NCBI GenBank assembly: GCA_034433995.1
Contig: DAOTZU010000094.1
Coordinates: forward strand, 1-37,762
Source: DAOTZU01 sp034433995
GTDB lineage: Bacteria > Chloroflexota > Anaerolineae > UBA1429
Reading direction: 5' to 3'
DNA length: 37,762 nucleotides
A model generated the notes under the pieces. It saw only the letters and a program-made list of their open reading frames with translations, was not told the origin of the DNA and searched no databases. Positions 7,922-16,299 of this stretch are shown piece by piece. The first letter of the stretch is position 1. Each line of letters starts with the position of its first letter. A program made the position numbers and the translations under genes.

Positions 7922-8926
7922 TCAGTAGTGTCGGCCGCGGGCCCAATCCATCAGGCCCCAGAGAATGCCCAGACCGGAGGCATAGAGATCGGCCCAAAGG
8001 ACCAGGGCGCTGCGGCCGGCAAACCACGGGCCTCGCCAGCGTCCCAGAGCGCGGAGAAAAGGGGTATTCACCGCCAGCGCCAAGACCACCAGTCCCCCCG
8101 CGAGGGCCCAGAGCCACGGGCGGGCCAAGACCAACGCCAGGAGCGCCACCAAGGTGGCCAGGCCCATGAGGCAGACGCCGGCCCCGAAATACCAGGGCAC
8201 CGAGGCATAATGGGCGCGCCCCGTGGCGCTTAGGCGGTTGCGCAGCCAGGTCTGGGTGAGGCCTCTGGCGCGCAAAAGGTCGGTGCGCAACACCTCGGCC
8301 AGGGTGTAATGCTTGTCGTGCTCCACGGTGAGGCGCTGGTCGAGGATGATCTGGTACCCCCGGCTGAGGAGGCGCTGGCCGAACTCGATGTCCTCGGTGA
8401 TGCTCGCCCCGGTGTAATGCGGGTCGAACCCTCCCTCGCGCAAAAAAATCTCTCGGCGGATGGCCGCCGCGCTGGTAAAGAACAGGCCCACCCGACGGGG
8501 CTGGCGACGATAGGTAAAGTGCATCCAGAGATTCTTGAACTGGCTGGCGAAATTGGCATGGGGACACGTCTCAGCCAAGAGACCCACCACGCCGTCCACC
8601 TGCGGGTCCTGCAGATCCTCGGCCACATAGCGCAAACTCTCCGGACCGAGATGCACATCGGCGTCGGTGAAGAACAGGATCTTGCCCGTGGCCTGGGCCG
8701 CGCCCTCGTTCTTGGCCCGGGCCGCGCCCACATTCTGGGGCAGGGCCAAGAGGCGGCAAGGGTAGCGCCCGGCCACCTCACGGGTGTGATCCGTCGAACC
8801 ATCATCTACGACGATAATCTCCACATCAGGATACCGAGTGGCCAAGACCGCCTCAAGACACCCCGCCAGGGTGGCGGCGCCGTTATAGACCGGGATGATG
8901 ACCGAGATACGCGGATATCCCTCCAT
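7922..8926 (-). CDS. GT2 glycosyltransferase with C-terminal membrane segments
   Basis: 334 residues from ATG 8926. The GT-A domain covers about 1-235: PVYNGA near 12-17, VVDDGSTDHT near 39-48, the DXD-like FFTDADVHLG near 85-94, and ITEDIEFGQRLLSRGY (ED plus Q..R.W-like acceptor-base region) near 174-189. Two or more hydrophobic segments follow (about 250-285 and 300-325), anchoring it in the membrane. It is a processive or lipid-linked family-2 enzyme related to cellulose-synthase-like and HpnB-like transferases; sugar and acceptor are unknown. About 180 bases of non-coding DNA with a long palindrome lie upstream, so it may have its own promoter (a TATACT at 8952-8947 lacks a good -35 box). 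The next gene starts 76 bases downstream. Confidence 0.9.
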   Translation of the reverse strand: MEGYPRISVIIPVYNGAATLAGCLEAVLATRYPDVEIIVVDDGSTDHTREVAGRYPCRLLALPQNVGAARAKNEGAAQATGKILFFTDADVHLGPESLRYVAEDLQDPQVDGVVGLLAETCPHANFASQFKNLWMHFTYRRQPRRVGLFFTSAAAIRREIFLREGGFDPHYTGASITEDIEFGQRLLSRGYQIILDQRLTVEHDKHYTLAEVLRTDLLRARGLTQTWLRNRLSATGRAHYASVPWYFGAGVCLMGLATLVALLALVLARPWLWALAGGLVVLALAVNTPFLRALGRWRGPWFAGRSALVLWADLYASGLGILWGLMDWARGRHY

Positions 8927-9053
8927 GGGGCAGCTCGCCTTTCTGTAGTATAACCTGGCAAGATGAACGGGCCATTAAACCGGCGCGCGGGAAGGTGTCG
9001 AAAATGTCATGCTGGAGAGGCCCAAGGCGGCCGGCCACGCCTCGGCGGGAAGA

Positions 9054-9091
9054 TCAGACCAGACAGGTCTTCCCAGACCTGTCTGGTCTGA
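9054..9091. repeat. Perfect 17-bp palindrome, copy 1 of a dispersed element
   Basis: TCAGACCAGACAGGTCT, a TCCC loop, then its exact reverse complement. It lies in the 180-base gap 8927-9106, 15 bases past the stop of the acyltransferase gene. A near-identical element is at 34520-34557. The stem is followed on the plus strand by a short T-rich stretch, so it may also stop transcription. The remaining bases of the gap show nothing further I can name. Confidence 0.85.
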
Positions 9092-9106
9092 CGAAATATT
9101 TTTCCC

Positions 9107-9820
9107 TCACGGAGCATCGCCACCGTCGCTGGGGCCGGCCGCCTCGCCCCGCCGACGGATGACCCGCGCCGGCACGCCCACGGCCACGCAATGAGGCGGC
9201 AAGCTCTTGGTGACGACAGCCCCCGCCCCCACCACCGTCCCTTCGCCGATGGTCACCCCGTCCAACACCTGCACGTTCAGCCCCAGCCAGACGTTATCCT
9301 CCAAGACGATATCGCCGGCGGAGACGATATCCTGCTCGCGGATGGCCGTGCTCAAATCGTCAAAGCGGTGCTCGTAGGGGCTAAAGCCGCAGTGCGGGGC
9401 AATCTGCACGTTGCGCCCGATCCGGGTGCTCCCCAGGAAGCCCTTGATATTGCAGTGGGCTTGGATATGGGTATCATCGCCGATGATGACGCTCCCGCCG
9501 CGCCCCACCTCGATGATGGTCCCGCGATAGAGATGCACCCCCCGCCCCAGGCGCACCTCACCGCCATCGGGATGGGCATAGATGGTGACCCCCTCATCAA
9601 TGAAACACTGGGGCCCGATGGTGAGGCGCGGGCAAAAGATCTGCGCCTTGGGCGAGATATAGGGCTTGGCGGTCAGATGGGCGAGGACGCGCTTGTCCTT
9701 GTAGGGGCCGCGCATGGCCCCCGCCAGGCGCAGGCAGAGCTTGCCCACCAGGGGCGCGGTGGAAAGCTCCATCAACGTCTTGGCGATGGCCCTCTTGACC
9801 AGAAACCCCGGCGCAGCCAC
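9107..9820 (-). CDS. Hexapeptide-repeat (LbH) O-acyltransferase
   Basis: 237 residues from GTG 9820, preceded by GGGAGG five bases upstream. Residues 1-60 are helical; residues 65-225 are a left-handed beta-helix with repeated [LIV]-G-x4 steps (LTIGPQCFIDEGVTI, VRLGRGVHLYRGTI, SVIIGDDTHIQAHC, STRIGRNVQIAPHC). A loop with catalytic-type histidines (PHCGFSPYEHRFDD) follows, then the closing turns VWLGLNVQVLDGVTIGEG and VVTKSLPPHCVAVGVPARVI, characteristic of the CatB/NodL/WcaF acetyltransferase group. It probably acetylates a sugar hydroxyl or amine using acetyl-CoA in the cytoplasm. It is the last gene of the long run, 10 bases after the epimerase stop, and the palindrome follows it. Confidence 0.92.
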   Translation of the reverse strand: MAAPGFLVKRAIAKTLMELSTAPLVGKLCLRLAGAMRGPYKDKRVLAHLTAKPYISPKAQIFCPRLTIGPQCFIDEGVTIYAHPDGGEVRLGRGVHLYRGTIIEVGRGGSVIIGDDTHIQAHCNIKGFLGSTRIGRNVQIAPHCGFSPYEHRFDDLSTAIREQDIVSAGDIVLEDNVWLGLNVQVLDGVTIGEGTVVGAGAVVTKSLPPHCVAVGVPARVIRRRGEAAGPSDGGDAP

Positions 9821-9830
9821 ACATCCCTCC

Positions 9831-10793
9831 CTAGATATAACCGTGGGCGCGGAACCAGGCCACGGCCTGGCGGAAGGCGATTTCCAAGGGCGTTTGGGGC
9901 AGGCCCAATTCGCGGATGGCCCGACCGGGGTCGGCCGTCAGGGCAAAGGGCTGGTGGCCCGCCGCAGGGGTCCCCGCCGAGCCACGACGCAGCAGGGCGC
10001 GCAGCGTGCCCCGCAGGCCCCCATGCCGCACAACAGGCGGCTTGACGCCCGAGACGGCCTCCATGAGGGCATAGAAATCCTCCCGACGCAGATTGCCCTG
10101 GGCGTGCCCCAAAATGTAGCGCGCCCCGATCTGCCCCCTCTGGGCGGCCAGGAGATGACCTTGGGCCACATCCTCCACGGAGATGAAATTGATGCCCCCC
10201 GGCAAAAAGGAGGGCTCGCGCCCCTGCAAGTAGGCGACGATCCGTGCCCCCGTGCTAGAGGGCTTGAGATCCCCGGCCCCCACCGGCGCGCAAGGGTTCA
10301 CCACCACCACCGGCGCGCCCCGGTGGGCCAGCTCCAACGCCAGACGCTCCGCCTCCAGCTTGGAGCGCACGTAAGGGCTGGCCGTCTCCCAGGCGGTAAA
10401 GGGGTCCTCTTCGGTGGGCAAGCGCCCCTCAGGAGGGCGGCCGATGGTACCGATGGTGCTGGTATGGACGATGCGCTCCAGGCCGGCCTCCGCCGCGGCG
10501 TGCAACAGATGGCGTGTCCCCTCCACGTTGATGCGCCACAGCCGCTGGGCATCCTCCGGCCGCGGGCTATAGAAGGCTGCCACATGATAAAGGTGCTGGC
10601 AGCCTGGCAGGGCGCGGCGCAGCGAGGAGGGATCCTCCAGATCGCCGGGGATCAGCGCCACCTCCAAACCCTGCAAGTTGCGCAGGTCGCTCTGGGGGCG
10701 CACCAGACAGGCAACCTCCCAGCCTTGGGCCAACAGGGCGCGCACCACCGCCGAGCCGACGAAACCATTGCCCCCTGTGACCAGCGCCCGCAT
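9831..10793 (-). CDS. NAD-dependent epimerase/dehydratase, HpnA-like extended SDR
   Basis: 320 residues from ATG 10793, which overlaps the stop of the previous gene as ATGA; the frame is open for 108 codons upstream but that part lies over the other gene. Extended SDR signature: TGGNGFVG (G7, G10, G13 of the dinucleotide-binding motif), catalytic Ser/Thr near 112-113 (HTSTIGTIG) and YxxxK at Y141 and K145 (SPYVRSK). The segment VNPCAPVGAGDLKPSSTG and the FISVEDVAQGHLLAAQRG region resemble hopanoid-associated sugar epimerases of the HpnA type more than RmlB or GalE. No other hopanoid gene is present, so a general nucleotide-sugar or lipid-sugar epimerase/reductase role is safer. It is translationally coupled to the radical SAM gene before it. 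Confidence 0.9.
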   Translation of the reverse strand: MRALVTGGNGFVGSAVVRALLAQGWEVACLVRPQSDLRNLQGLEVALIPGDLEDPSSLRRALPGCQHLYHVAAFYSPRPEDAQRLWRINVEGTRHLLHAAAEAGLERIVHTSTIGTIGRPPEGRLPTEEDPFTAWETASPYVRSKLEAERLALELAHRGAPVVVVNPCAPVGAGDLKPSSTGARIVAYLQGREPSFLPGGINFISVEDVAQGHLLAAQRGQIGARYILGHAQGNLRREDFYALMEAVSGVKPPVVRHGGLRGTLRALLRRGSAGTPAAGHQPFALTADPGRAIRELGLPQTPLEIAFRQAVAWFRAHGYI

Positions 10794-12145
10794 CAGCCCC
10801 TCTTGTTGTGCCGCAGCGGCGCCGTCGCCCGCAGGAGAAAACGCTCCGTGGGCCACAGGCGACTCGGTCGCCGCCCCGTTCCGGTCTGCGCCAAGACCAT
10901 CTGGGCTCGGAAGAGGACCTCCCATTGGGTGTACGTCTCCTCCGCCCAGGGCTGGCGATGGAGCCGCAGGCCGGGATAATCCCGCAGGGTATTCACCGAG
11001 ATGGCGTCCGGCTTGATGGCATCTATGAAGCGCGCCGTCATGCGGGCCGCGGTGACGGTCTGGCCCGGCAAACCGGCCAGGACAAACAGCCGGCACATGA
11101 TGCCCAAGCGGGAACAATCGTTGACCAGCTGGCGCACATGGGCCAGATAGCTCTCCACCTCCTCATAGGAGGCGACCCGCCCCTGGCGCACCAACACGTC
11201 GGGATTGGTGGTCTCTAGCCCCACCTTGATGCTGATGCATCCTGCCAGGTTCATCAGCCGCAGGAGCTCGCCATCGAAATGTTCCGGGCGCGATTCGCAT
11301 TCCCAGAGGAGCGCCCGGCCATGGCGCAGCACGCGATCCTCCAAGATCCCCTGGCAGATGCGCACCACCCGTTCGCGATCGTGGGCAAAGACAGGGTCAC
11401 GAAAGACGATACGGTGCGGATGGTGCTGCCGCACCACGTGGCGCAGCTCGGCCAACACCCGCTCCGGCGAACAGGCGCGGAAACGCCGCCCCTGCACCAC
11501 CACGTAAGGACACCAGGTGCACCTGCCCGGACATCCCCGACTGGAAAGGATGCTGAGAAAAGAGTATTGCGCTGTGGGCAAGAGATCCCAGGCCGGCATG
11601 GGCAGGGCGTCCAGATCTTTGATCATCCCCCAGTGATCATAGCCCTCGACGCCCAAAACGTCGGGGGCGACTTGATGGGGCAACTGGTCCTCGCGGCGCA
11701 AGAGGCGATCGGCCAGGGCCAAAAACGACAGCTCCGGCTCGCCCAACAAGAGGTGATCCGCCATGGCGAGGTCCTCGGCGATAAAGGGCGTGGCGACGCC
11801 GAAACAGACCACCGGCACGGCCCTGGGCAGCTCGCGCCGGAGGGCGGTGAGAAAGAGGGTATCCTCCTCGTGGGTGGAGTAAGAGACGAACATGCCCACC
11901 AGGGAGGGTTTGGCGGCCAAGATCTCCCGCAGGCAGCGCATCGTGTCATAGTTGCGCGCCACGGCATCTTGGACGATCACATGGCGCCCCGCCGCGCGCA
12001 ACACCGCCGCCATCGTGGCCACCGTATGGGGAGGATAAAAGAACCCTCGCGGCTCGGGGGAAACCGAGCCCATCCCCGATGCCGCTTCGCGATTCGGCGT
12101 CGTGCCGGGCAAACCCGGCGGCACCACCAAAACGATATTCTCCAT
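10793..12145 (-). CDS. B12-binding-type radical SAM protein
   Basis: 450 residues from ATG 12145, one base after the methyltransferase stop, with GGTGGAG about five bases before it. Residues 1-150 form the cobalamin-type Rossmann domain (IVLVVPPGLPG, then VGMFVSYSTHEED, VVCFGVATPFIAED and LLLGEPELSF). The Fe-S motif CxxxCxxC is C205, C209, C212 (RGCPGRCTWC), followed by FRDPVFAHD and the family's IKVGLETTNPDVL strand. The C-terminal part has no extra cysteine cluster. Members of this family methylate unactivated carbons or rearrange lipids and antibiotics (HpnJ, for example, acts on hopanoids); the substrate here is unknown. Its place between a methyltransferase and an HpnA-like epimerase, with overlapping starts and stops, suggests these three act on one compound. 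Confidence 0.92.
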   Translation of the reverse strand: MENIVLVVPPGLPGTTPNREAASGMGSVSPEPRGFFYPPHTVATMAAVLRAAGRHVIVQDAVARNYDTMRCLREILAAKPSLVGMFVSYSTHEEDTLFLTALRRELPRAVPVVCFGVATPFIAEDLAMADHLLLGEPELSFLALADRLLRREDQLPHQVAPDVLGVEGYDHWGMIKDLDALPMPAWDLLPTAQYSFLSILSSRGCPGRCTWCPYVVVQGRRFRACSPERVLAELRHVVRQHHPHRIVFRDPVFAHDRERVVRICQGILEDRVLRHGRALLWECESRPEHFDGELLRLMNLAGCISIKVGLETTNPDVLVRQGRVASYEEVESYLAHVRQLVNDCSRLGIMCRLFVLAGLPGQTVTAARMTARFIDAIKPDAISVNTLRDYPGLRLHRQPWAEETYTQWEVLFRAQMVLAQTGTGRRPSRLWPTERFLLRATAPLRHNKRG

Positions 12146-12146
12146 A

Positions 12147-12881
12147 TTACTCCACCGCCCTGGCGACACACGCCACCGATAACCCGATGGGCGGCCGCAC
12201 CTTGGTCTCCAACCGCGCCAACAAAGGCGTCAAGCGATTATACAGGTCGTATTGCCCCATGGGGATAATCTTGCGCTTGAGGATGCGCCCGGTAAAGAAC
12301 CAGCCAAAAATGGCCAAAAAATTCACGTACCAGTGATCCTCCACGGCAAACCCCATGTCCTGCAGCAAGCGCTCCAGCTCGCGCCACGTATACCGCCGCT
12401 GGTGGCCCGTGGCCTCATCCAAGACGCCCCACACCCATTTAACCACAGGCACCAACAAAATCAAGCGCCCGCCAACGGGGAGGAGCGCCCGCATGTGGCG
12501 CAGCGCCGTGACGTCATCGGCCACGTGCTCCAACACATGCACGCAGACCACCGTATCCAGCCGCTCCTCGCGCAGGGCCAGCACCGCCGGATCGGTGATG
12601 TCGTACACCTCAAAACGCATGTTCTCGCGCCCGGCAAAGCGCCTTCGGCTCTCGGCCACCATCTCGGGGGCCACGTCGATGCCCACCACGCGCTCGCGAT
12701 CTAGAAAAAATTGGGTGATATTGCCGATGGCGCACCCTACATCCAACACCCGCCGGCCGATGTAAGGGGCCAGGTTCTCAAATAGCCAATACAGGTAGGC
12801 ATCCGCCTTGGCCAGACGCTGTTGCTGCTCCAATTCTATAGCAATATCGGGAAATCTGCCAGAGTTGAGCGCGCGCACCAT
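12147..12881 (-). CDS. Class I SAM-dependent methyltransferase
   Basis: 244 residues from ATG 12881 with GGAGAG a few bases upstream. Motif I is VLDVGCAIGN (about 45-54), motif II acidic residue in VVGIDVAPEM (about 65-74), and the post-strand-4 segment is TVVCVHVLEHVADD; HVLEHV is characteristic of the Methyltransf_11/23 group that includes UbiG-like and glycan O-methyltransferases. The C-terminal stretch KRKIIPMGQYDLYNRLTPLL occurs in methyltransferases of surface-polysaccharide clusters. It likely transfers a methyl group to a sugar hydroxyl, a lipid head group or a precursor in the cytoplasm. It starts 14 bases after the GT-C gene stop and ends one base before the radical SAM start. Confidence 0.92.
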   Translation of the reverse strand: MVRALNSGRFPDIAIELEQQQRLAKADAYLYWLFENLAPYIGRRVLDVGCAIGNITQFFLDRERVVGIDVAPEMVAESRRRFAGRENMRFEVYDITDPAVLALREERLDTVVCVHVLEHVADDVTALRHMRALLPVGGRLILLVPVVKWVWGVLDEATGHQRRYTWRELERLLQDMGFAVEDHWYVNFLAIFGWFFTGRILKRKIIPMGQYDLYNRLTPLLARLETKVRPPIGLSVACVARAVE

Positions 12882-12895
12882 CTTCTCTCCACAGT

Positions 12896-14644
12896 TTACT
12901 CAACAAAGCGGAAAACTACCAATCGCTCGCCGCCGGCGTCGCTCTGGTAAAAGAGCTGGAGCTCCGAGGGGACATGTTCCCCTGTCACCAGGTTCGCCAG
13001 TTGAGGGCGATAGCGCAACTCGCGCTCATCAATCGCCCAATAGGAAACCCCTTTGTGGCGGGCGTAGCGCAGGATCTCTGCCCACGAGGCGTTGGGGGTG
13101 GGCACCCACTTGGTGCCGGCGTGAAAGGCAATGGCCGGATAGCGTGACATGAGCACGGCATCGGGCGGGAGCACCGTGGCCAAATATGCGCCCACCAGCC
13201 GATGCTCCGGCCGCACCGAGCCCACATCGGTGACCTGGCGCACCACCCGAGGCTGCACCCACAACAACCCCACAAGCAAAAGGCACAGGGGGCCCCAATC
13301 CAAGATGGCACGCCACCCCTTGCCTACATGCCAATAGGAGCGGCCCGCAAGGCCATCCGCCGTGGGCGGCGTGCGCAACGCGACCACCGTGCCCAGGAGC
13401 CAATCGCTCAGATGCCCCAGCCCGCAGGCCGTCCAGAGGATGAACACCGGAATGAGGGGCACCAGGTAACGCGCCTGGATAAAGAACAGGACGAACCCGA
13501 TGACCGGCAACATGGAAACCAAGAGGAAAATCTCTCCGATGGTCCGCTCCCGGGTCCAACCTCGCCGGAAGAGGCCCAGCACCACCAAGGGCAAGAGGGG
13601 ATAGGGGAAAAGGCTCCAATCAATGAGCACCTGGACCAAGCGCAGGGCGTTCATGGTCAGCACGTTCAGGAAGGTCTTGGGATCGGCCAAGATCAATTGC
13701 CACATGCTGACGTTATAGCTTTCGGAGGAAAAGAAAAAGGTCTCCAGGCCGGTGGAATCCAGCCCCCAGGTGGCCCGGTCAAAGGCGGCGGTATCGCCAT
13801 GGGCCAGGCCGATGCCCGTCAGATACGCCACGCCTACCTTCTCACTCACCATCCAAGAGCCCGTGTTCAACCACGTGTAATAGGCATAGGGGATGAAACA
13901 CAGGGCGAAAGCTGCGCCAAAGAGCAGCAGCTTGGGCCAGAAACGCGCCTCCAGGCGGCGCAAGCCAAGCCTGAGCACCACCCAGAGCAACCCCAAAAGG
14001 GCCACATAGCCGATGGCCTCAGGACGGGTCAGGTAGGCCAGGCCAAAGGCCAACCCGGCGAGGCCATAGACCCACCAAGGGTCGCGGGCACCCGGCCGGG
14101 CAGATTCAGCAGAGGGATTGCGCAACGGCCGCAAGATGCGGGCTCCCGCCCAAAGGCCCCCATAGACGCAGAAAAGGTAGATCGGCTCGGTGAGGGAGCC
14201 CCAATGGAGCACCGCCGCCGAGAGGGCCGGGAAGACAGCGGTGAGCGCGGCCGCAACCAGGCCCACCCGCCGATCATAGATCTCCTTGCCCAGGGCGTAA
14301 ACTGGCCAGACCAAAAGGGAGCCAAAGAGGATGTAAAGCACCTCGCTGGCCAAGGCCAGATCGCGGGTGACAAGGTACACCAGGCCCACCAACCAGGGGA
14401 ACAGCGGGCCGTGGTGCACATCGGGATGGCCGGTGAAGGAGAACCCTTGCCCGGTGACCCAATTGCGCCCCAGCCAGAGATAGAACGGCTCATCTCCCCA
14501 CACCACCCGGTCCACCTGGGTCAGGGCGAGACGCAGCCCCAGGGCCAACAGCCAGATGAGCAGCAGGGGCAGCCAGCGCAGCCAAAAGGGTCGCTTGCCC
14601 GGCAAAGTGGCCGGGATAGCCTCCAGGGAAGTGACCTTTTCCAT
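12896..14644 (-). CDS. GT-C glycosyltransferase, PMT/ArnT-like (GT39/GT83 type)
   Basis: 582 residues from ATG 14644; an upstream TTG at 14653 also fits, but AAAGG is better spaced from the ATG. The first periplasmic loop holds VVWGDEPFYLWLGRNW: an Asp-Glu pair after the first membrane helix is the catalytic and metal-binding mark of GT-C enzymes. It continues with HHGPLFPWL and about ten to twelve membrane segments to roughly residue 460, then a soluble tail. It is a tandem duplicate of the next gene (14650-16299), sharing the loop, the TEPIYLF/TEPLFIF helix, the AYLTRPEA/AYLARPEG segment and the tail (VLMSR..A...A, DERELR). Expected role: sugar transfer from a polyprenyl-phosphate donor on the outer face of the membrane. 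Acceptor unknown. Confidence 0.92.
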   Translation of the reverse strand: MEKVTSLEAIPATLPGKRPFWLRWLPLLLIWLLALGLRLALTQVDRVVWGDEPFYLWLGRNWVTGQGFSFTGHPDVHHGPLFPWLVGLVYLVTRDLALASEVLYILFGSLLVWPVYALGKEIYDRRVGLVAAALTAVFPALSAAVLHWGSLTEPIYLFCVYGGLWAGARILRPLRNPSAESARPGARDPWWVYGLAGLAFGLAYLTRPEAIGYVALLGLLWVVLRLGLRRLEARFWPKLLLFGAAFALCFIPYAYYTWLNTGSWMVSEKVGVAYLTGIGLAHGDTAAFDRATWGLDSTGLETFFFSSESYNVSMWQLILADPKTFLNVLTMNALRLVQVLIDWSLFPYPLLPLVVLGLFRRGWTRERTIGEIFLLVSMLPVIGFVLFFIQARYLVPLIPVFILWTACGLGHLSDWLLGTVVALRTPPTADGLAGRSYWHVGKGWRAILDWGPLCLLLVGLLWVQPRVVRQVTDVGSVRPEHRLVGAYLATVLPPDAVLMSRYPAIAFHAGTKWVPTPNASWAEILRYARHKGVSYWAIDERELRYRPQLANLVTGEHVPSELQLFYQSDAGGERLVVFRFVE

Positions 14645-14649
14645 AGTGC

Positions 14650-16299
14650 TCAACCTTTGAGACGATAGACGATGGTGCGCCCCCGCCCATCCACCATGGT
14701 GATGACGGGCTCCAATTCTGGGGGCGGGTTGGTCTCATCCAACAAAAAGGCCAGGTGCGGCCGAAGGACCCGGAGCTCCCGTTCATCCACCAGGAGATGG
14801 GTAGCCCCTTTGCGGCGGGCGTAGGCCAGGTACGTGGCATAATCGGCCCGCGGCGAGGCGACAAAGCCCCGCTCCGCATACAGGGACACGGCCAAATCCC
14901 GCGACATGATCACCGCATCGGGGGGCGTATGCTCCTTCAGCCAAAGCCCGACCATCTTGTGGGCATAGCTCAGATCTTGCATCCCCGCGGTGATGGTGCG
15001 CCCATGCACCACCCCCCAATAGAGCGCCAAGAGCAGCGCCAAGGCCGCCACCAGCCCCCCGCGCCACCGGGCCTCTTGGGCGGGATCTTGGCCCGGCCGC
15101 CAATGGGCCAGGGTCTCGCCGAACCAGGCGCCCAAATCCCACAGGCCCGCCGCCAGCCAGATCAACAGGATGGGAAAGATGGGCGAGAAAAAGCGCACTT
15201 CAACGTGGAAGGGAAGAAAGGCCAACACGGGCAGGCCGGCGCCCACCAACAAAGCCTCGTGGAGCAGACGGCGGCGATTCCAGGGTTGGCGGAACCAGGC
15301 CAGAACCACCGGGGCCAAGAGGAACGGGGGAAAGATCAACGAGGAAAAGACAGCCGCGCGCATCTGTTGCACATTGCGCCCCATCCGCGCCAAAAATGCG
15401 GCCGGGTCCTCGCGCAAGATGTCCCAAAGGCCCCGCTCGAAACGCTTGTTGGACCACCAGAGGATCTCCCCGCTCTCGCTATCCAGGCTGGCCGTCACCT
15501 GGTCATAGAGCACCGGATCGCGCCGCAGCACCGCCTCGCCGATATCGTAGGTGATGCTCAGCTTCCCGGTGACCAGCCATTTCCCCGTATGGTCATGCAT
15601 ATACACAGCATAGGGCGCCGCCACCAGGATAAAGACGGCCAGATAGATCCCCAAACGGGCCAGGGTGGCCCAGCGGAACAGCCGCCTTTGCGCCAGCCGC
15701 ACGCCCAACACAAGGGCGCTCCACACGCCCCACCAGACGATCCCCTCCGGCCGGGCCAAATAGGCCAGGGCCAACACGCCGCCCAGGGCGGCGTAGGCCC
15801 ACAGCTTGTCCTCCTCCAAGGCGATTACGGCCAGCCACAGGGCACAACAGACCAGAAAGATAAAGAGCGGCTCGGTCATGGTGCCCCAATAGAGGATGGC
15901 CGAGGAGAGCCCCGGAAAGAAGGCCACCAACACCGCGCTCAGGGTGGCCACGCGACGCCCGTAGAAGCGCTGGGCCACAAAATAGACCGGCACCACCACC
16001 AGCGCCCCCAAGAGCACATACCAAAAGGCGCTGCCCAGCTCCGGGTTCCCCGTCAACACATAGATCGCGCCGGCGAGGATGGGGAAGAGGGGTGTGTAGT
16101 GCAACTCGGGCACGCCGTTGATGGTGTAGCCTCGGCCGGTGAGCAGGCTCTTGCCCAGCCAGAGATAGTCCGGCTCATCCCAACGGATGACCCGGGGCAG
16201 GCTGGCGAACACCGCCCGGAGGATCAGCGCTCCGGCCACGATGAGGAACAACCCCCAGTAGCCGCGCCAACGACCGGTTTGGGGCGCCACGGCGGCCAT
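14650..16299 (-). CDS. GT-C glycosyltransferase, PMT/ArnT-like, tandem paralogue of the next gene downstream
   Basis: 549 residues from ATG 16299, whose A is the last base of the preceding stop (TGATG, a one-base overlap). The loop after helix 1 carries VIRWDEPDYLWLGKSLL, with the Asp-Glu pair of GT-C catalysis, and then LHYTPLFPIL. About ten to twelve membrane helices reach residue 450 and the tail holds AVIMSRDLAVSLYAE and LVDERELRVLRPHL, which match the neighbour downstream. The two genes are five bases apart and most likely arose by duplication. They may transfer different sugars or act in succession. Substrates cannot be read from the sequence. Confidence 0.92.
   Translation of the reverse strand: MAAVAPQTGRWRGYWGLFLIVAGALILRAVFASLPRVIRWDEPDYLWLGKSLLTGRGYTINGVPELHYTPLFPILAGAIYVLTGNPELGSAFWYVLLGALVVVPVYFVAQRFYGRRVATLSAVLVAFFPGLSSAILYWGTMTEPLFIFLVCCALWLAVIALEEDKLWAYAALGGVLALAYLARPEGIVWWGVWSALVLGVRLAQRRLFRWATLARLGIYLAVFILVAAPYAVYMHDHTGKWLVTGKLSITYDIGEAVLRRDPVLYDQVTASLDSESGEILWWSNKRFERGLWDILREDPAAFLARMGRNVQQMRAAVFSSLIFPPFLLAPVVLAWFRQPWNRRRLLHEALLVGAGLPVLAFLPFHVEVRFFSPIFPILLIWLAAGLWDLGAWFGETLAHWRPGQDPAQEARWRGGLVAALALLLALYWGVVHGRTITAGMQDLSYAHKMVGLWLKEHTPPDAVIMSRDLAVSLYAERGFVASPRADYATYLAYARRKGATHLLVDERELRVLRPHLAFLLDETNPPPELEPVITMVDGRGRTIVYRLKG

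Noticed and set aside
8947..8975. Promoter for the GT2 gene starting at 8926
   Set aside because: TATACT is present at 8952-8947 on the minus strand, but no -35 box is found at 16-18 bases; too weak to list.
10793..11117. N-terminal extension of the HpnA-like gene by 108 codons
   Set aside because: The extension overlaps the radical SAM gene and is unlike SDR proteins, while the TGGNGFVG motif begins right after the ATG at 10793.
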